The notes: generated from the letters alone by a model not told the origin. DNA of 64,000 bases from Rhizobium sp. BT04 (GCF_030053135.1 NZ_CP125652.1:806001-870000); one strand, 5' to 3'; shown: positions 10,884 to 20,209, numbered from the stretch's first letter. A program made the numbers and translations.

Positions 10884-12191
10884 ATGATCCCGCGTTATTC
10901 CCGGCCTGAAATGGTCGCCATCTGGTCTCCCGAAACCAAGTTCCGCATCTGGTTCGAGATCGAGGCGCATGCCTGCGACGCGCTGGCCGAGCTCGGCGTC
11001 ATCCCGAAATCGGCGGCAAAGACGATCTGGGAAAAAGGCGGCGCCGCCACCTTCGACGTCAACCGCATCGACGAGATCGAGGCCGTCACCAAGCATGACG
11101 TCATCGCCTTCCTCACCCATCTCGCCGAGATCGTCGGCCCGGATGCGCGCTTTGTCCATCAGGGCATGACTTCGTCCGACGTGCTCGACACCTGCTTCAA
11201 CGTCCAGCTGGTACGCGCCACCGACATCCTCATCGCCGATCTCGACCGCCTGCTCGCAGCGCTGAAAACCCGCGCCTTCGAACACAAGGACACCGTCACC
11301 ATCGGCCGCTCGCACGGCATCCATGCCGAGCCGACGACCTTCGGCGTCAAGCTGGCGCTGGCCTATGCCGAATTCGAGCGCTGCCGCCAGCGCCTCGTCG
11401 CCGCCCGCGAGGAAGTCGCGACCTGCGCCATCTCGGGCGCCGTCGGCACCTTCGCCAATATCGATCCGCGCGTCGAGGAACATGTCGCCGCAGCACTGGG
11501 CCTGAAGGCCGAGCCGGTCTCGACGCAGGTCATCCCGCGTGACCGCCACGCCATGTATTTTGCCACCCTCGGCGTCGTCGCCTCGTCGATCGAGCGCCTG
11601 GCGACCGAAATCCGCCACCTGCAGCGCACCGAGGTGCTGGAGGCCGAAGAATATTTCTCGCCCGGCCAGAAGGGCTCTTCGGCCATGCCGCACAAGCGCA
11701 ACCCGGTTCTGACCGAAAACCTGACCGGCCTTGCCCGCATGGTCCGCTCCTACGCCCTGCCGGCGATGGAAAACGTCGCCCTCTGGCACGAGCGCGATAT
11801 CTCGCATTCCTCAGTCGAGCGCATGATCGGCCCCGATGCCACAGTCACCCTCGATTTCGCCCTGTCCAGGCTTGCCGGCGTCATCGAGAAGCTGCTGGTC
11901 TATCCCGAGAATATGGAGAAGAACCTCAACAAGTTCCGCGGCCTCGTCCACTCCCAGCGCGTCCTCCTGGCGCTGACCCAGGCCGGCACCTCCCGCGAGG
12001 ATGCCTATCGCCTCGTCCAGCGCAATGCCATGAAGGTCTGGGAACAGGGCAAGGATTTTTTGGAGGAGCTGCTGGCGGATGCGGAGGTCCGCACGGCGCT
12101 TTCGGAGGATGACATCCGGGAGAAGTTCGATCTCGGCTACCATACCAAACACGTCGACACGATCTTCCGGCGGGTGTTTGGCGAGGCGTGA
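10884..12191 (+). CDS. purB: Adenylosuccinate lyase
   Basis: The 435-residue enzyme catalyses two beta-eliminations in purine synthesis: SAICAR to AICAR and adenylosuccinate to AMP. The fumarase-superfamily signature SSAMPHKRNP is at about residues 262-271, and the TSSDVLDT and GRSHGIHAEPTT segments supply further active-site residues. A rho-independent terminator follows at 12215. It lies about 5 kb upstream of purC as a separate unit on the same strand. Confidence 0.97.
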   Translation: MIPRYSRPEMVAIWSPETKFRIWFEIEAHACDALAELGVIPKSAAKTIWEKGGAATFDVNRIDEIEAVTKHDVIAFLTHLAEIVGPDARFVHQGMTSSDVLDTCFNVQLVRATDILIADLDRLLAALKTRAFEHKDTVTIGRSHGIHAEPTTFGVKLALAYAEFERCRQRLVAAREEVATCAISGAVGTFANIDPRVEEHVAAALGLKAEPVSTQVIPRDRHAMYFATLGVVASSIERLATEIRHLQRTEVLEAEEYFSPGQKGSSAMPHKRNPVLTENLTGLARMVRSYALPAMENVALWHERDISHSSVERMIGPDATVTLDFALSRLAGVIEKLLVYPENMEKNLNKFRGLVHSQRVLLALTQAGTSREDAYRLVQRNAMKVWEQGKDFLEELLADAEVRTALSEDDIREKFDLGYHTKHVDTIFRRVFGEA

Positions 12192-12214
12192 ACGATCTGC
12201 AATAAACGATACGG

Positions 12215-12239
12215 CGGCGCCCTTGCAGGCGCCGTTTTT
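12215..12239 (+). terminator. Rho-independent terminator after purB
   Basis: A 7-bp GC stem, CGGCGCC (12215-12221) with GGCGCCG (12228-12234), encloses a 6-base loop and is followed by five T residues. It begins 23 bp after the purB stop. Confidence 0.85.
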
Positions 12240-12303
12240 CTGCCGGCATACCTCTCCGTCAGAATCTGTCGGGTGGCTTTTCCCCTTAGTCGCAGCCTGA
12301 TGT

Positions 12304-12783
12304 TCAGCTTTTCTCAAGCGGCCGCTGTTTTTGCTTCGGCGCTTTAGCAACCACAGAACGTTTGCGTGCCTCCGCCTTTTTCAACGGCGCCGCTTTCACC
12401 ACTTCCTCTGTCCTACATACCTCCGTCTCGCCCCGGCCCTTGGCGGCCTTGGCGACCAACTCGTCGAGACGCTTCAACTCCTCTTCATCGAGATTTTCGA
12501 TGCCGATGAAACGGTTCTCGGCATGGCTCGTCAGGATGATTTCATTGAGCTTGGCCTGGATCGCCCTTGTGTCACGCGTCTGGGCGTTCTGCAGCACGAA
12601 AACCATCAGGAAGGTGACGATCGTTGTGGCGGTATTGATGACCAGCTGCCAGGTTTCCGAATAATCGAAGAAAGGGCCAAGTAAGGCCCAGAGGATGACG
12701 GCGGTCAGCGCCAGAATGAAGATGACGGGTTTGCCCGCCCATTCCGATGTCTTGGTCGCGAAGTGGGCGAACAGATGCTTCAT
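12304..12783 (-). CDS. Low-affinity iron permease family membrane protein
   Basis: The 159-residue protein matches the low-affinity iron permease family (Pfam Iron_permease). It has two transmembrane helices, at about residues 19-38 and 47-66, the conserved QNAQTRDTRAIQAKLNEII segment right after the second helix, then an acidic stretch and a highly basic Lys/Arg-rich C-terminal tail (about 120-159). Iron transport is inferred from distant fungal Fet4 similarity and is unproven in bacteria. It is convergent with purB. Confidence 0.8.
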   Translation of the reverse strand: MKHLFAHFATKTSEWAGKPVIFILALTAVILWALLGPFFDYSETWQLVINTATTIVTFLMVFVLQNAQTRDTRAIQAKLNEIILTSHAENRFIGIENLDEEELKRLDELVAKAAKGRGETEVCRTEEVVKAAPLKKAEARKRSVVAKAPKQKQRPLEKS

Positions 12784-12885
12784 CGTAACCTCTGAATCCT
12801 TCCTCGAACTCCGCTTTCTAAAAACGCCGAGGCCGGCTTGAGGTTCCCCCGGGGATCCGAGATTCCCGGGGGCACGTACTTGCGA

Positions 12886-13689
12886 TTACGCGGCTTCCCG
12901 CGCAATCAGCTTGCGATAGAGATGCCAGGTCGCATGGCCGAGGATCGGGATGACGAGCGCAAGCCCGGCAAAGACCGGGATCGTACCGATGACGAGCAGC
13001 GCTGCGACGATGAGGCCCCAGAGCAGCACCGGCACCGGATTGGCGACCGTGGCGCGGATCGAGGCGACGACGGCGGAAACGGCACCGACATCACGGTCGA
13101 GCAACAGCGGAAAGGTGATGACTGAAATCGCCAGCACGACGAGCGCAAAGACGAAGCCGATCAGATTGCCCCAGATGATCAACTGCATGCCTTCGGGCGT
13201 GCCGAAGACCTGGCGGAAGAAATCCGCCATGCTGCGCGGAAACACTTCGCCGAGCAGATTGCTGTAGAGAGTCTGCGCCGTCACCAGCCAGACGACGAAA
13301 AGGCCGCAAAGCATCAGCCCGACCGCGATGATCGATGGCAGCGCCGGCGAATGGCGCACGTCGAGCGCATGCGTCCAGGACGTGTCGAGGCCGGCCTCGC
13401 GCCGGCGGCTGATTTCATAGAGGCCAATCGCTGCAATCGGGCCGATCAGCACGAAACCCGCCATAAGCGGGAAGACCATCGGTAGGAGGTTGGCGCCCGA
13501 GGTCCACAGCGTCAGGAAGACGCCGGCGATCGGATACATCAGGCACAGGAACACGTAGTGGGACGGTTTCTCCATAAAATCCTCGTATCCGCGCTTCAGC
13601 GCGTCGAAGACGTCGGCGATACCGATGCGATTGACCACGGGCCGCGCGAAGCTTTCGCCAGCACCCGTCATGACATGAAATGCCGCCAT
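12886..13689 (-). CDS. DUF2189 integral membrane protein
   Basis: The 267-residue product has about six hydrophobic helices and the DUF2189 pattern RIGIADVFDALKRGYEDF close to the N-terminus and WSVVAVSIPLLLD-like text near residue 190. Start ATG 13689 is preceded by GAGGAGGAG, an excellent ribosome-binding site. The open frame extends further upstream without a comparable start. The function is unknown. It diverges from the RBBP9-like hydrolase gene across about 175 bp. Confidence 0.82.
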   Translation of the reverse strand: MAAFHVMTGAGESFARPVVNRIGIADVFDALKRGYEDFMEKPSHYVFLCLMYPIAGVFLTLWTSGANLLPMVFPLMAGFVLIGPIAAIGLYEISRRREAGLDTSWTHALDVRHSPALPSIIAVGLMLCGLFVVWLVTAQTLYSNLLGEVFPRSMADFFRQVFGTPEGMQLIIWGNLIGFVFALVVLAISVITFPLLLDRDVGAVSAVVASIRATVANPVPVLLWGLIVAALLVIGTIPVFAGLALVIPILGHATWHLYRKLIAREAA

Positions 13690-13866
13690 GGCTTTCTCCT
13701 CCTCAGCCGAGACCTGGTCGGCGGCGGACGCGCATCGGCGGGCAAGCCGACACGAAATCCGCAACCGGCACTGGAGCAATATAGCAAAGCTCAGCGCCCG
13801 TGTCGCTCTCTCGCTTTCACATCCCCTCTTGACATCTTGGGCAAGCTTTCTCACATCGGCGGCACT

Positions 13867-14421
13867 ATGAAAGCCTCAGACGCAGATATCCTCATCATCC
13901 CCGGCTACACCAATTCCGGCCCGAGCCACTGGCAGAGCCGCTGGGAGGCAAAACTCAGCACGGCGCGGCGCGTCGAACAGGCCGAATGGACGAAGCCGGT
14001 CCGCGAAGACTGGATCGCCCGTATCGCCGAGGAGGTGAACGCCTCGACCCGCCCGGTCATCCTCGTCGCCCATTCGCTCGGCGTGGCCTCGGCCATTCAT
14101 GCCATCCCGCATTTCCGCAAGCCGGTGGCGGGCGCCTTCTTCGTTGCCCCGCCGGATGTCGCCAATCCCAACATCCGCCCGAAGCACCTGATGACCTTCG
14201 GACCCTATCCCCGCGATCCGCTGCCCTTCCCCTCGATCACGGTGGCCAGCCGCAACGATCCGTTCGGCTCTTACGAACATGCCGACGAAATCGCCAGCAG
14301 CTGGGGCTCCTTCCTCGTCGATGCCGGGGAAGCCGGTCATATCAACGCTGATTCCGGTCATGGCCCCTGGCCGGAAGGCACGATGGTCTTCGCCCAGTTC
14401 CTCAGCCGGCTCTCCATCTGA
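13867..14421 (+). CDS. RBBP9/YdeN-family serine hydrolase
   Basis: This 184-residue compact alpha/beta hydrolase begins ILIIPGYTNSGPSHWQ, typical of the RBBP9/YdeN family. The nucleophile is Ser in VAHSLGVAS (about residue 70), the acid is likely Asp in SRNDPFG (about 131) and the base is His in AGHIN (about 153), so the triad is complete. The substrate is unknown. A long frame begins upstream at 13558, but family homology starts at ATG 13867. Confidence 0.88.
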   Translation: MKASDADILIIPGYTNSGPSHWQSRWEAKLSTARRVEQAEWTKPVREDWIARIAEEVNASTRPVILVAHSLGVASAIHAIPHFRKPVAGAFFVAPPDVANPNIRPKHLMTFGPYPRDPLPFPSITVASRNDPFGSYEHADEIASSWGSFLVDAGEAGHINADSGHGPWPEGTMVFAQFLSRLSI

Positions 14422-14519
14422 TTGAAGGAAAACCCGCCTCCTCGCTAGTTCAGCAAGTGCTTTCTAAGTCTTTCTTAATGGAATGACAGCAGACTGCACG
14501 AAGATTGAAATAAGCGAGA

Positions 14520-16817
14520 ATGCCCGTGAAGAAAGCCCATCCAAAGGCCGAGGATCCGCATGGCGAGGCCGCAACGGCTGAGACAGGCGTCGGCAACGGG
14601 GCGGCCGACGAATCCGATCTGGCGGATCGGGAAAGTCGATGGAACCATGCGCTCGTCGGCTCGGGCCTCGGCGTATGGGATCACAACTTTCGTCTCGGCC
14701 GAAAATATTACTCGCAGACGTGGAAGACCATGCGCGGCATGGCGCCCGACGAGGAGACCGCCGGCGATTACGAGGCCTGGCTGCAGCTCGTCCACCCCGA
14801 TGATCGCGATTTCGTCGTCCATGCCATCGAGCGGCAAAATGCCGGCGACCGGGATTTCCAGATTTTCGAATATCGCGAACGCCACCGGGACGGCCACTGG
14901 ATCTGGATCGACTGCCGCGGCGCCTGCGTGGAATGGGACGAGAACGGCGTGCCGACGCGCATCGTCGGCACGGATACCGATATTACCGCCCGCAAGGAGG
15001 CCGAGGAGACGCTGTCGCGTCTGTCGCGCCGGCTCGAACTGGCGCTGGAGATTTCCCGCATCGGCGTTTTCGAGGCGGATATCGACAATGATACGGTCGA
15101 ATGGGACGACCGCCTCATCGCCATTTACGGACTGCAGGGCGCCGCGCGCCAGATCGCCAGCGACGCCTGGGCGAAAAGTCTGCATCCCGAGGACCGCGAG
15201 CGCGTGCTGGGCCTGTCCGACCGTAGCGTCGAAAGCGGCAGTGATTTCCAGCAGGAATACCGCATCATTCGCGGCGACGGCGTCGAACGTGTCATCCGCG
15301 CCCGCTCGGCCTTCTTCATCGACGGCAACGGCCACCGCAAGCTGATCGGCGCCAATTGGGACGTCACCGCGGAGGTCGCGCTCCGAAACGAGTTGCAGCG
15401 CGCCAAGGATCTGGCCGAGGCCCGCAATCGCGAACTCGAAGCCGCCAAGGAGAGCATCGAGCACCTGGCGCTGCACGATTATCTCACCAGCCTGCCGAAC
15501 CGCCGCTATCTCGACAAGATGCTGGATGAGCGCTCGGCCGAGTGCCGGGCCAAGGGCCTTGGGCTGGCGATCCTGCATATCGATCTCGACCGTTTCAAGC
15601 AGATCAACGACACGCTCGGCCACCGGGCGGGCGACGCCATGCTCAAGCATGCCGCAAGCGTGCTCGGAAATTCCGTCCGCGCCGCCGATTTCGTCGCCCG
15701 CATCGGCGGTGACGAGTTCGTCATCCTCTGCATCGTCGATCCCGGGTCGAAGAAGATCGCCGGCCTTGCTCAACGTATCATTCGCGAATTGCGCAAACCC
15801 GTCCGGTACGAGGGGCACGACTGCCGTTTCGGCGCCAGTATCGGCATTGCCATCGACAGCGGGCCGAAGCTCGATGCCAAGCAGACGCTGCTCGATGCCG
15901 ATATCGCGCTTTATCGCGCCAAGGGCCTCGGTCGCAACCGCTTCGAGTTTTTCTCGGCCGCTGCCCGCCGCGACATCATCTCCGCCAAGCACCTTGCCGA
16001 CGAGATCCTGATCGGCCTCGAGCGCAATGAATTCGTGCCCTTCTATCAGCTGCAGTTCGATGCCCGCACGCTCGATGTCGTGGGCGTCGAAACACTTGCC
16101 CGCTGGCAGCACCCAGTGCACGGGCTGCTGACGCCCGATCGCTTCCTCGATATCGCCGAGGATCTCGACGTCGTTTCGACCATCGATGCCCTGATCCTGG
16201 AGCGCGCCCTTGCCGACCGCCGCGCCTGGATCAAGGACGGGCTGCCGGTGCCGAAAATATCGGTCAACGTTTCCGCCAGGCGGCTTGCCGATCCCGATCT
16301 CGGCAAGAAGCTCCGCGCCCTGAAGATCACGCCTGGCACCATCTCCTTCGAACTGCTGGAATCGATCTCGCTCGACGATTGCGATGAGGCGGTGGCCGCC
16401 AATCTGAAAAAGCTGCGCAAACTCGGCATCGACATCCAGATCGATGATTTCGGCACCGGCCACGCCTCGATCGTCAGCCTGCTGCGCTTGAGTCCGAAGA
16501 CGCTGAAGATCGACCGCGAGCTGATCCGCATGCTGCCGCAATCGGCCGAGCAGCGCAAACTGGTCGGCTCGATCATCGATATCGGCCGCTCGCTTGGCAT
16601 TCTCGTCATCGCCGAGGGTGTTGAGACGGCGGATCATATCCGCATTCTCGAAGAGCTCGACTGCGACACGCTGCAGGGCTACGCGCTCGCCCGGCCGATG
16701 CCGGCCATGCAGATCCCCTCCTTCATCCGCGGCGGAAGTTGGCGCCACGGGCAAACCGCCGCTCGCGCCTTGCAGACGCAGCTTCGTCGCGCGTTGCGAA
16801 GCAGAGCTGCCAAATAA
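14520..16817 (+). CDS. Cytoplasmic PAS-PAS-GGDEF-EAL cyclic-di-GMP enzyme
   Basis: The 765-residue protein has no membrane segment. It contains two PAS domains (about residues 40-165 and 175-295), a short helical linker, a GGDEF domain (about 320-480) with intact RIGGDEF and an upstream RAAD I-site, and an EAL domain (about 490-740). The EAL signature reads ETL, with the catalytic Glu kept, and NVSARRL, DDFGTG, KIDREL and AEGVET are all present. Both synthesis and hydrolysis of c-di-GMP therefore look possible, with PAS input (PAC segment WIWIDCRGACVEWD) deciding between them. It is a lone gene. Confidence 0.93.
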   Translation: MPVKKAHPKAEDPHGEAATAETGVGNGAADESDLADRESRWNHALVGSGLGVWDHNFRLGRKYYSQTWKTMRGMAPDEETAGDYEAWLQLVHPDDRDFVVHAIERQNAGDRDFQIFEYRERHRDGHWIWIDCRGACVEWDENGVPTRIVGTDTDITARKEAEETLSRLSRRLELALEISRIGVFEADIDNDTVEWDDRLIAIYGLQGAARQIASDAWAKSLHPEDRERVLGLSDRSVESGSDFQQEYRIIRGDGVERVIRARSAFFIDGNGHRKLIGANWDVTAEVALRNELQRAKDLAEARNRELEAAKESIEHLALHDYLTSLPNRRYLDKMLDERSAECRAKGLGLAILHIDLDRFKQINDTLGHRAGDAMLKHAASVLGNSVRAADFVARIGGDEFVILCIVDPGSKKIAGLAQRIIRELRKPVRYEGHDCRFGASIGIAIDSGPKLDAKQTLLDADIALYRAKGLGRNRFEFFSAAARRDIISAKHLADEILIGLERNEFVPFYQLQFDARTLDVVGVETLARWQHPVHGLLTPDRFLDIAEDLDVVSTIDALILERALADRRAWIKDGLPVPKISVNVSARRLADPDLGKKLRALKITPGTISFELLESISLDDCDEAVAANLKKLRKLGIDIQIDDFGTGHASIVSLLRLSPKTLKIDRELIRMLPQSAEQRKLVGSIIDIGRSLGILVIAEGVETADHIRILEELDCDTLQGYALARPMPAMQIPSFIRGGSWRHGQTAARALQTQLRRALRSRAAK

Positions 16818-16922
16818 AAACCTGCCACAAGCAGCCCGCCATTTCGCCGTCATTTCACCGTAGAGGAAAAGGCGCTAGACTCATCTTGCGAATTCATTCG
16901 ATTCTCTTGGCGGTATTCCGTA

Positions 16923-17010
16923 GAATCGGAAACCGGGGCCAGGAAATTCGGAAACCGGGGCCAAGAAAATCCGAAACCGGGGCCAAGAGAATCCGAAACC
17001 GGGGAAGGAG
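16923..17010. repeat. Four tandem 22-bp repeats upstream of purC
   Basis: Four head-to-tail copies with an exact 22-bp period start at 16923, 16945, 16967 and 16989. The core GAAACCGGGG is identical in all four copies (16929, 16951, 16973, 16995). The flanks drift slightly and the last copy loses CC. There are no spacers, so this is a minisatellite and not a CRISPR. It occupies the purC upstream region, about 100 bp before the start codon. Confidence 0.95.
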
Positions 17011-17112
17011 CGACAGGCGGATTGTGAAACCCACTCTTTTCCTTTAAGGGGACGCCACGAGATCGATCCACTCGCGCTATCCCAAGAGCGCCAACAACAG
17101 AGAATGACCACG

Positions 17113-17877
17113 ATGAACCGTCGCCGCCGTATCTACGAGGGCAAGGCAAAGATTCTGTATGAGGGCCCCGAACCGGGCACTTTGATCCAGTTTTTCAAGG
17201 ACGATGCCACTGCCTTCAACAAGAAGAAACACGAAGTCATCGATGGCAAGGGCGTCCTCAACAATCGCATTTCCGAATATATCTTCAGCCATCTGAACAA
17301 GATCGGCATCCCTACTCATTTCATCCGCCGGCTCAACATGCGCGAGCAGCTGATCAAGGAAGTGGAGATGATCCCGCTGGAGATCGTCGTGCGCAACGTC
17401 GCCGCCGGTTCGCTCGCCAAGCGCCTCGGGATCGATGAAGGCGTGGTCCTGCCGCGCTCGATCATCGAATTCTATTACAAGTCCGACGCGCTCGACGATC
17501 CGATGGTCTCCGAAGAGCACATCACTGCCTTCGGCTGGGCTAACCCCGCCGAGCTCGACGACATCATGGCGCTTGCCATCCGCGTCAACGACTTCATGAC
17601 CGGCCTGTTCCTCGGCGTCGGCATCCAGCTCGTCGACTTCAAGATCGAATGCGGCCGCCTGTTCGAAGGCGATCTGATGCGCATCATCCTCGCCGACGAG
17701 ATCTCGCCGGACAGCTGCCGGCTCTGGGATATCGAGACCCACGAGAAGATGGACAAGGATCGTTTCCGCCGCGATCTCGGCGGGCTGCTCGAAGCCTATT
17801 CCGAAGTTGCGCGCCGTCTCGGCATCATCAATGAAAACGAGCCTGTGCGCGGCACCGGTCCCGTTTTGGTTAAGTAA
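17113..17877 (+). CDS. purC: Phosphoribosylaminoimidazole-succinocarboxamide (SAICAR) synthase
   Basis: The 254-residue enzyme joins CAIR and aspartate with ATP. Characteristic segments are [11 protein letters not shown] at the N-terminus, [18 protein letters not shown] in the middle and [10 protein letters not shown] plus [14 protein letters not shown] near the active site. I prefer ATG 17113, with AGAGA about 9 bp upstream; an in-frame ATG at 17104 would add three residues. purS follows after 35 bp. The 22-bp tandem repeats lie upstream. Confidence 0.97.
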   Translation: MNRRRRIYEGKAKILYEGPEPGTLIQFFKDDATAFNKKKHEVIDGKGVLNNRISEYIFSHLNKIGIPTHFIRRLNMREQLIKEVEMIPLEIVVRNVAAGSLAKRLGIDEGVVLPRSIIEFYYKSDALDDPMVSEEHITAFGWANPAELDDIMALAIRVNDFMTGLFLGVGIQLVDFKIECGRLFEGDLMRIILADEISPDSCRLWDIETHEKMDKDRFRRDLGGLLEAYSEVARRLGIINENEPVRGTGPVLVK

Positions 17878-17912
17878 AAGATCGTCTGGTCAAGTAAGGC
17901 AGGAAAGACAAA

Positions 17913-18155
17913 GTGATCAAGGCTCGTGTCACCGTCACGCTGAAAAACGGCGTTCTCGATCCGCAGGGCAAGGCTATCGAGGGTGCGCTCAGTGCCCTCG
18001 GCTTCTCGGGCGTCGGCCATGTCAGACAGGGCAAGGTCTTCGACCTTGAACTGGAGGGCGCCGACAAGGCCAAGGCGGAAGCCGACCTCAAGGCCATGTG
18101 CGAAAAACTGCTCGCCAATACGGTGATCGAGAATTACGCGATCGCGATCGATTGA
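17913..18155 (+). CDS. purS: Phosphoribosylformylglycinamidine synthase, PurS subunit
   Basis: The 80-residue subunit begins at GTG and shows the PurS pattern VTVTLKNGVLDPQGKAI and VRQGKVFDLEL. In the three-subunit FGAM synthase it bridges the PurQ glutaminase and PurL synthase. It lies between purC and kptA on the same strand, with 44 bp before kptA. Confidence 0.96.
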   Translation: MIKARVTVTLKNGVLDPQGKAIEGALSALGFSGVGHVRQGKVFDLELEGADKAKAEADLKAMCEKLLANTVIENYAIAID

Positions 18156-18199
18156 CGATCACAGCCCCGTCGTCCGGCGGACTTTGAGGATTTGGCGTC

Positions 18200-18754
18200 A
18201 TGATGGAAGCAAAGCTGGAGACGGAAGTCTCGAAATATATGAGCTATGTTTTGCGTCATGCGCCGGAATCTGCGGGCTTGACGCTTGATGCCGAGGGCTG
18301 GGTGTCGTTCGATGCGCTCGAAAAAGCTCTGACGTCGAAATATGAGGTTTCCCGCGCCGATATTATCGAGATTGTCGAAAACAATCCGAAGAAGCGCTTC
18401 ACCCTCGCCGATAACAGAATTCGCGCCAACCAAGGTCATAGTGTCGACGTCGATCTCGCATTGAACCGGGTTGAGCCGCCTGCCGCTCTTTTTCACGGCA
18501 CGTCTCTGACGAGCTGGCCGTCGATCGAGCGCGAAGGCTTGAAGAAGATGCAACGGCACCACGTTCATCTCTCAGCGGATGTCGAAACCGCGAAAATCGT
18601 CGCAATGCGCCGCAAGGGTGAACATCTCATCCTGCGCGTCGATGCGGCCCGCATGTTTTCTGAGGGTCATTCTTTCTTTGTCTCCGACAATGGAGTATGG
18701 CTCGCCGAAAGCGTTCCAGTTCAATATCTTTCGCTAGACGCAGGGACCCCATGA
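18200..18754 (+). CDS. kptA: RNA 2'-phosphotransferase (Tpt1/KptA)
   Basis: The 184-residue enzyme should transfer an internal RNA 2'-phosphate to NAD+, giving ADP-ribose 1'',2''-cyclic phosphate. Conserved catalytic motifs are YVLRHAPE (Arg19, His20), KKRF (Arg66), IRANQGHS (Arg75, His80) and FHGTS. In fungi this finishes tRNA splicing; in bacteria the substrate is unknown and RNA repair is suspected. Its base composition looks less GC-rich than the flanking pur genes. It is inserted between purS and purQ, and its TGA overlaps the purQ ATG (ATGA at 18751-18754), so purQ translation is probably coupled to it. Confidence 0.93.
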   Translation: MMEAKLETEVSKYMSYVLRHAPESAGLTLDAEGWVSFDALEKALTSKYEVSRADIIEIVENNPKKRFTLADNRIRANQGHSVDVDLALNRVEPPAALFHGTSLTSWPSIEREGLKKMQRHHVHLSADVETAKIVAMRRKGEHLILRVDAARMFSEGHSFFVSDNGVWLAESVPVQYLSLDAGTP

Positions 18755-19422
18755 AATCAGCCGTCGTTCAACTTCCGGGCCTCAACCGCGACCGCGACAT
18801 GATCGCCGCCTTGACCAAGATCTCCGGCCAGCCACCGGTGACGATCTGGCAGACGGAGACCGAGATCCCCGATGTCGACCTGATCGTCATCCCCGGCGGC
18901 TTCTCTTACGGCGACTATCTGCGCTGCGGCGCGATCGCCGCCCGCATGCCGGTCATGCAGGCGATCATCGACAAGGCTGCAAAGGGCGTGAAGGTGCTCG
19001 GTGTCTGCAATGGCTTCCAGATTCTCGTCGAGGCCGGCCTGCTGCCCGGCGCGCTGATGCGCAATTCCTCGCTGAAATTCGTTTGCCGCGAGATCAAGCT
19101 GGAAGTCGTCAATGCCGAGACGGATTTCACCCGCGCCTATGCGCAGGGTCAGGTCATCCGCTGCCCGGTCGCCCATCACGACGGCAATTATTTCGCCGAC
19201 GAAGCGACGCTGGCTGCGATCGAAGGCAATGGCCAGGTGGTCTTCCGTTATGCCGAGGGCACCAATCCGAACGGCTCGATCAACGATATCGCCGCCGTCA
19301 TGAATGAAAAGGGCAACGTGCTCGGCATGATGCCGCATCCCGAGAACCTGATCGAGGCCGCCCATGGCGGTTCGGACGGCCGTGGCCTCTTTGCTTCGGC
19401 GCTCGACGTCATCGCCGCCTGA
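18751..19422 (+). CDS. purQ: Phosphoribosylformylglycinamidine synthase, PurQ glutaminase subunit
   Basis: The 223-residue class I glutamine amidotransferase supplies ammonia to PurL. The nucleophile is Cys86 in GVCNGFQ and the His196/Glu198 pair lies in MMPHPENL. The [12 protein letters not shown] segment is diagnostic of PurQ. ATG 18751 has AGGGA upstream and overlaps the kptA stop by four bases. purL lies 3.1 kb downstream, separated by four unrelated genes. Confidence 0.97.
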   Translation: MKSAVVQLPGLNRDRDMIAALTKISGQPPVTIWQTETEIPDVDLIVIPGGFSYGDYLRCGAIAARMPVMQAIIDKAAKGVKVLGVCNGFQILVEAGLLPGALMRNSSLKFVCREIKLEVVNAETDFTRAYAQGQVIRCPVAHHDGNYFADEATLAAIEGNGQVVFRYAEGTNPNGSINDIAAVMNEKGNVLGMMPHPENLIEAAHGGSDGRGLFASALDVIAA

Positions 19423-19465
19423 GCCCTGAACTCAAAATCTCTCATCCGGATCTGGAGCAAGATCG

Positions 19466-19858
19466 ATGCGCCCTCGCCTCGCAAACGCCGCCCTGCTGAC
19501 CGCTCTCGCAGCCACGGTGACAGCCTGCCAGACGCCGGCGCCCACGACGGGCCCGAACCGCAGCGCGCTGCCGACGATGGAACGCGTGGCGCTCAGCGCC
19601 AATGCCTGCTGGTTCAAATCGGGCGATCCGGCTTTTGCTGCCTATAAGCTCGCGCCGGAGCTCAATTCCTTCTCCGGCCGGCCGCGCATCCTGCTCGTCC
19701 ACAAGGGCAGCCCGGAAAGCCGGCCATTGCTCGTCGTGCAGGCCGAGGGAAGCCCGTCGCACCTGCAGGCTTTCGGTCCGATGATGCAGGAGCCGGTCGC
19801 CGGCCGCATCACCGCCGACGTCAATCGCTGGTCGGCAGGCAACAAGGCCTGCAGCTGA
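19466..19858 (+). CDS. Predicted lipoprotein, hypothetical
   Basis: The 130-residue product has a short signal sequence ending in a lipobox-like VTAC with Cys21, then a Pro/Thr linker. I recognise no domain. Two further cysteines (NACWF and NKACS) could pair. It follows purQ by 43 bp on the same strand and may be the last gene of that transcript. It is convergent with the DUF1127 gene. Confidence 0.72.
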   Translation: MRPRLANAALLTALAATVTACQTPAPTTGPNRSALPTMERVALSANACWFKSGDPAFAAYKLAPELNSFSGRPRILLVHKGSPESRPLLVVQAEGSPSHLQAFGPMMQEPVAGRITADVNRWSAGNKACS

Positions 19859-19873
19859 TCGCTCCGATCACGA

Positions 19874-20131
19874 TCAATCCCAGAAAAACGACTTGCTGAC
19901 TTCGCGTGCCGCATCCGACTGCGACACCCCGATATCCTTGAGCTCGGTCGCCGTCAGGCCTCTCAGTGCGCGCCGGCCTTCCCGCTTCTGATGCCAGAGA
20001 AGAATGGCGGCCCAGATCCGACCGAGACGCGTCGGCTCCTCGGCAGGCGTGGTCGGCAGGACAATTTGTCTCCTGTCTTCGTAGGAAACAATCGGTACAA
20101 TCGGCATTTTCATCTCAGGTAAGGCAGACAT
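19874..20131 (-). CDS. DUF1127 (YjiS-like) small protein
   Basis: The 85-residue protein ends in a DUF1127 domain: the RRALRGLTATELKDIGVSQ pattern is at about residues 53-71, preceded by an Arg-rich helix. Alphaproteobacterial DUF1127 proteins are linked to phosphate, carbon or stress responses and to RNA binding. It diverges from a MocR-type regulator over 80 bp that contain a perfect inverted repeat, so that regulator may control it. Confidence 0.85.
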   Translation of the reverse strand: MSALPEMKMPIVPIVSYEDRRQIVLPTTPAEEPTRLGRIWAAILLWHQKREGRRALRGLTATELKDIGVSQSDAAREVSKSFFWD

Positions 20132-20173
20132 TCCAGAATCCTCTTGGTTCGTCCGTTGGATTGTCTCTTACTC

Positions 20174-20209
20174 TTGACAGGTACAATGTGACAATATATG
20201 CAATTGTCA
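20174..20209 (+). promoter_or_regulatory. Promoter and inverted-repeat operator of the MocR gene
   Basis: A -35 hexamer TTGACA (20174-20179) and -10-like TATGCA (20197-20202) are spaced by 17 bp. A perfect inverted repeat, TGACAAT (20189-20195) and ATTGTCA (20203-20209) with a 7-bp centre, overlaps the -10. The predicted transcription start falls within about 3 bases of the ATG at 20212, and no SD is visible, so the message may be leaderless. Autoregulation by the MocR product is inferred. Confidence 0.65.

Noticed and set aside
14475..16853. A 792-codon open frame on the minus strand
   Set aside because: It is antisense to the PAS-GGDEF-EAL gene, whose motifs are clear. Long antisense frames are common in GC-rich DNA, and the translation has no recognisable domain.
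16923..17010. CRISPR array
   Set aside because: The 22-bp units are directly adjacent with no spacers, and no cas genes are present.
18697..18750. Upstream extension of purQ in the same frame
   Set aside because: The extra codons lie inside kptA and lack homology. ATG 18751 has a better ribosome-binding site and the ATGA overlap.
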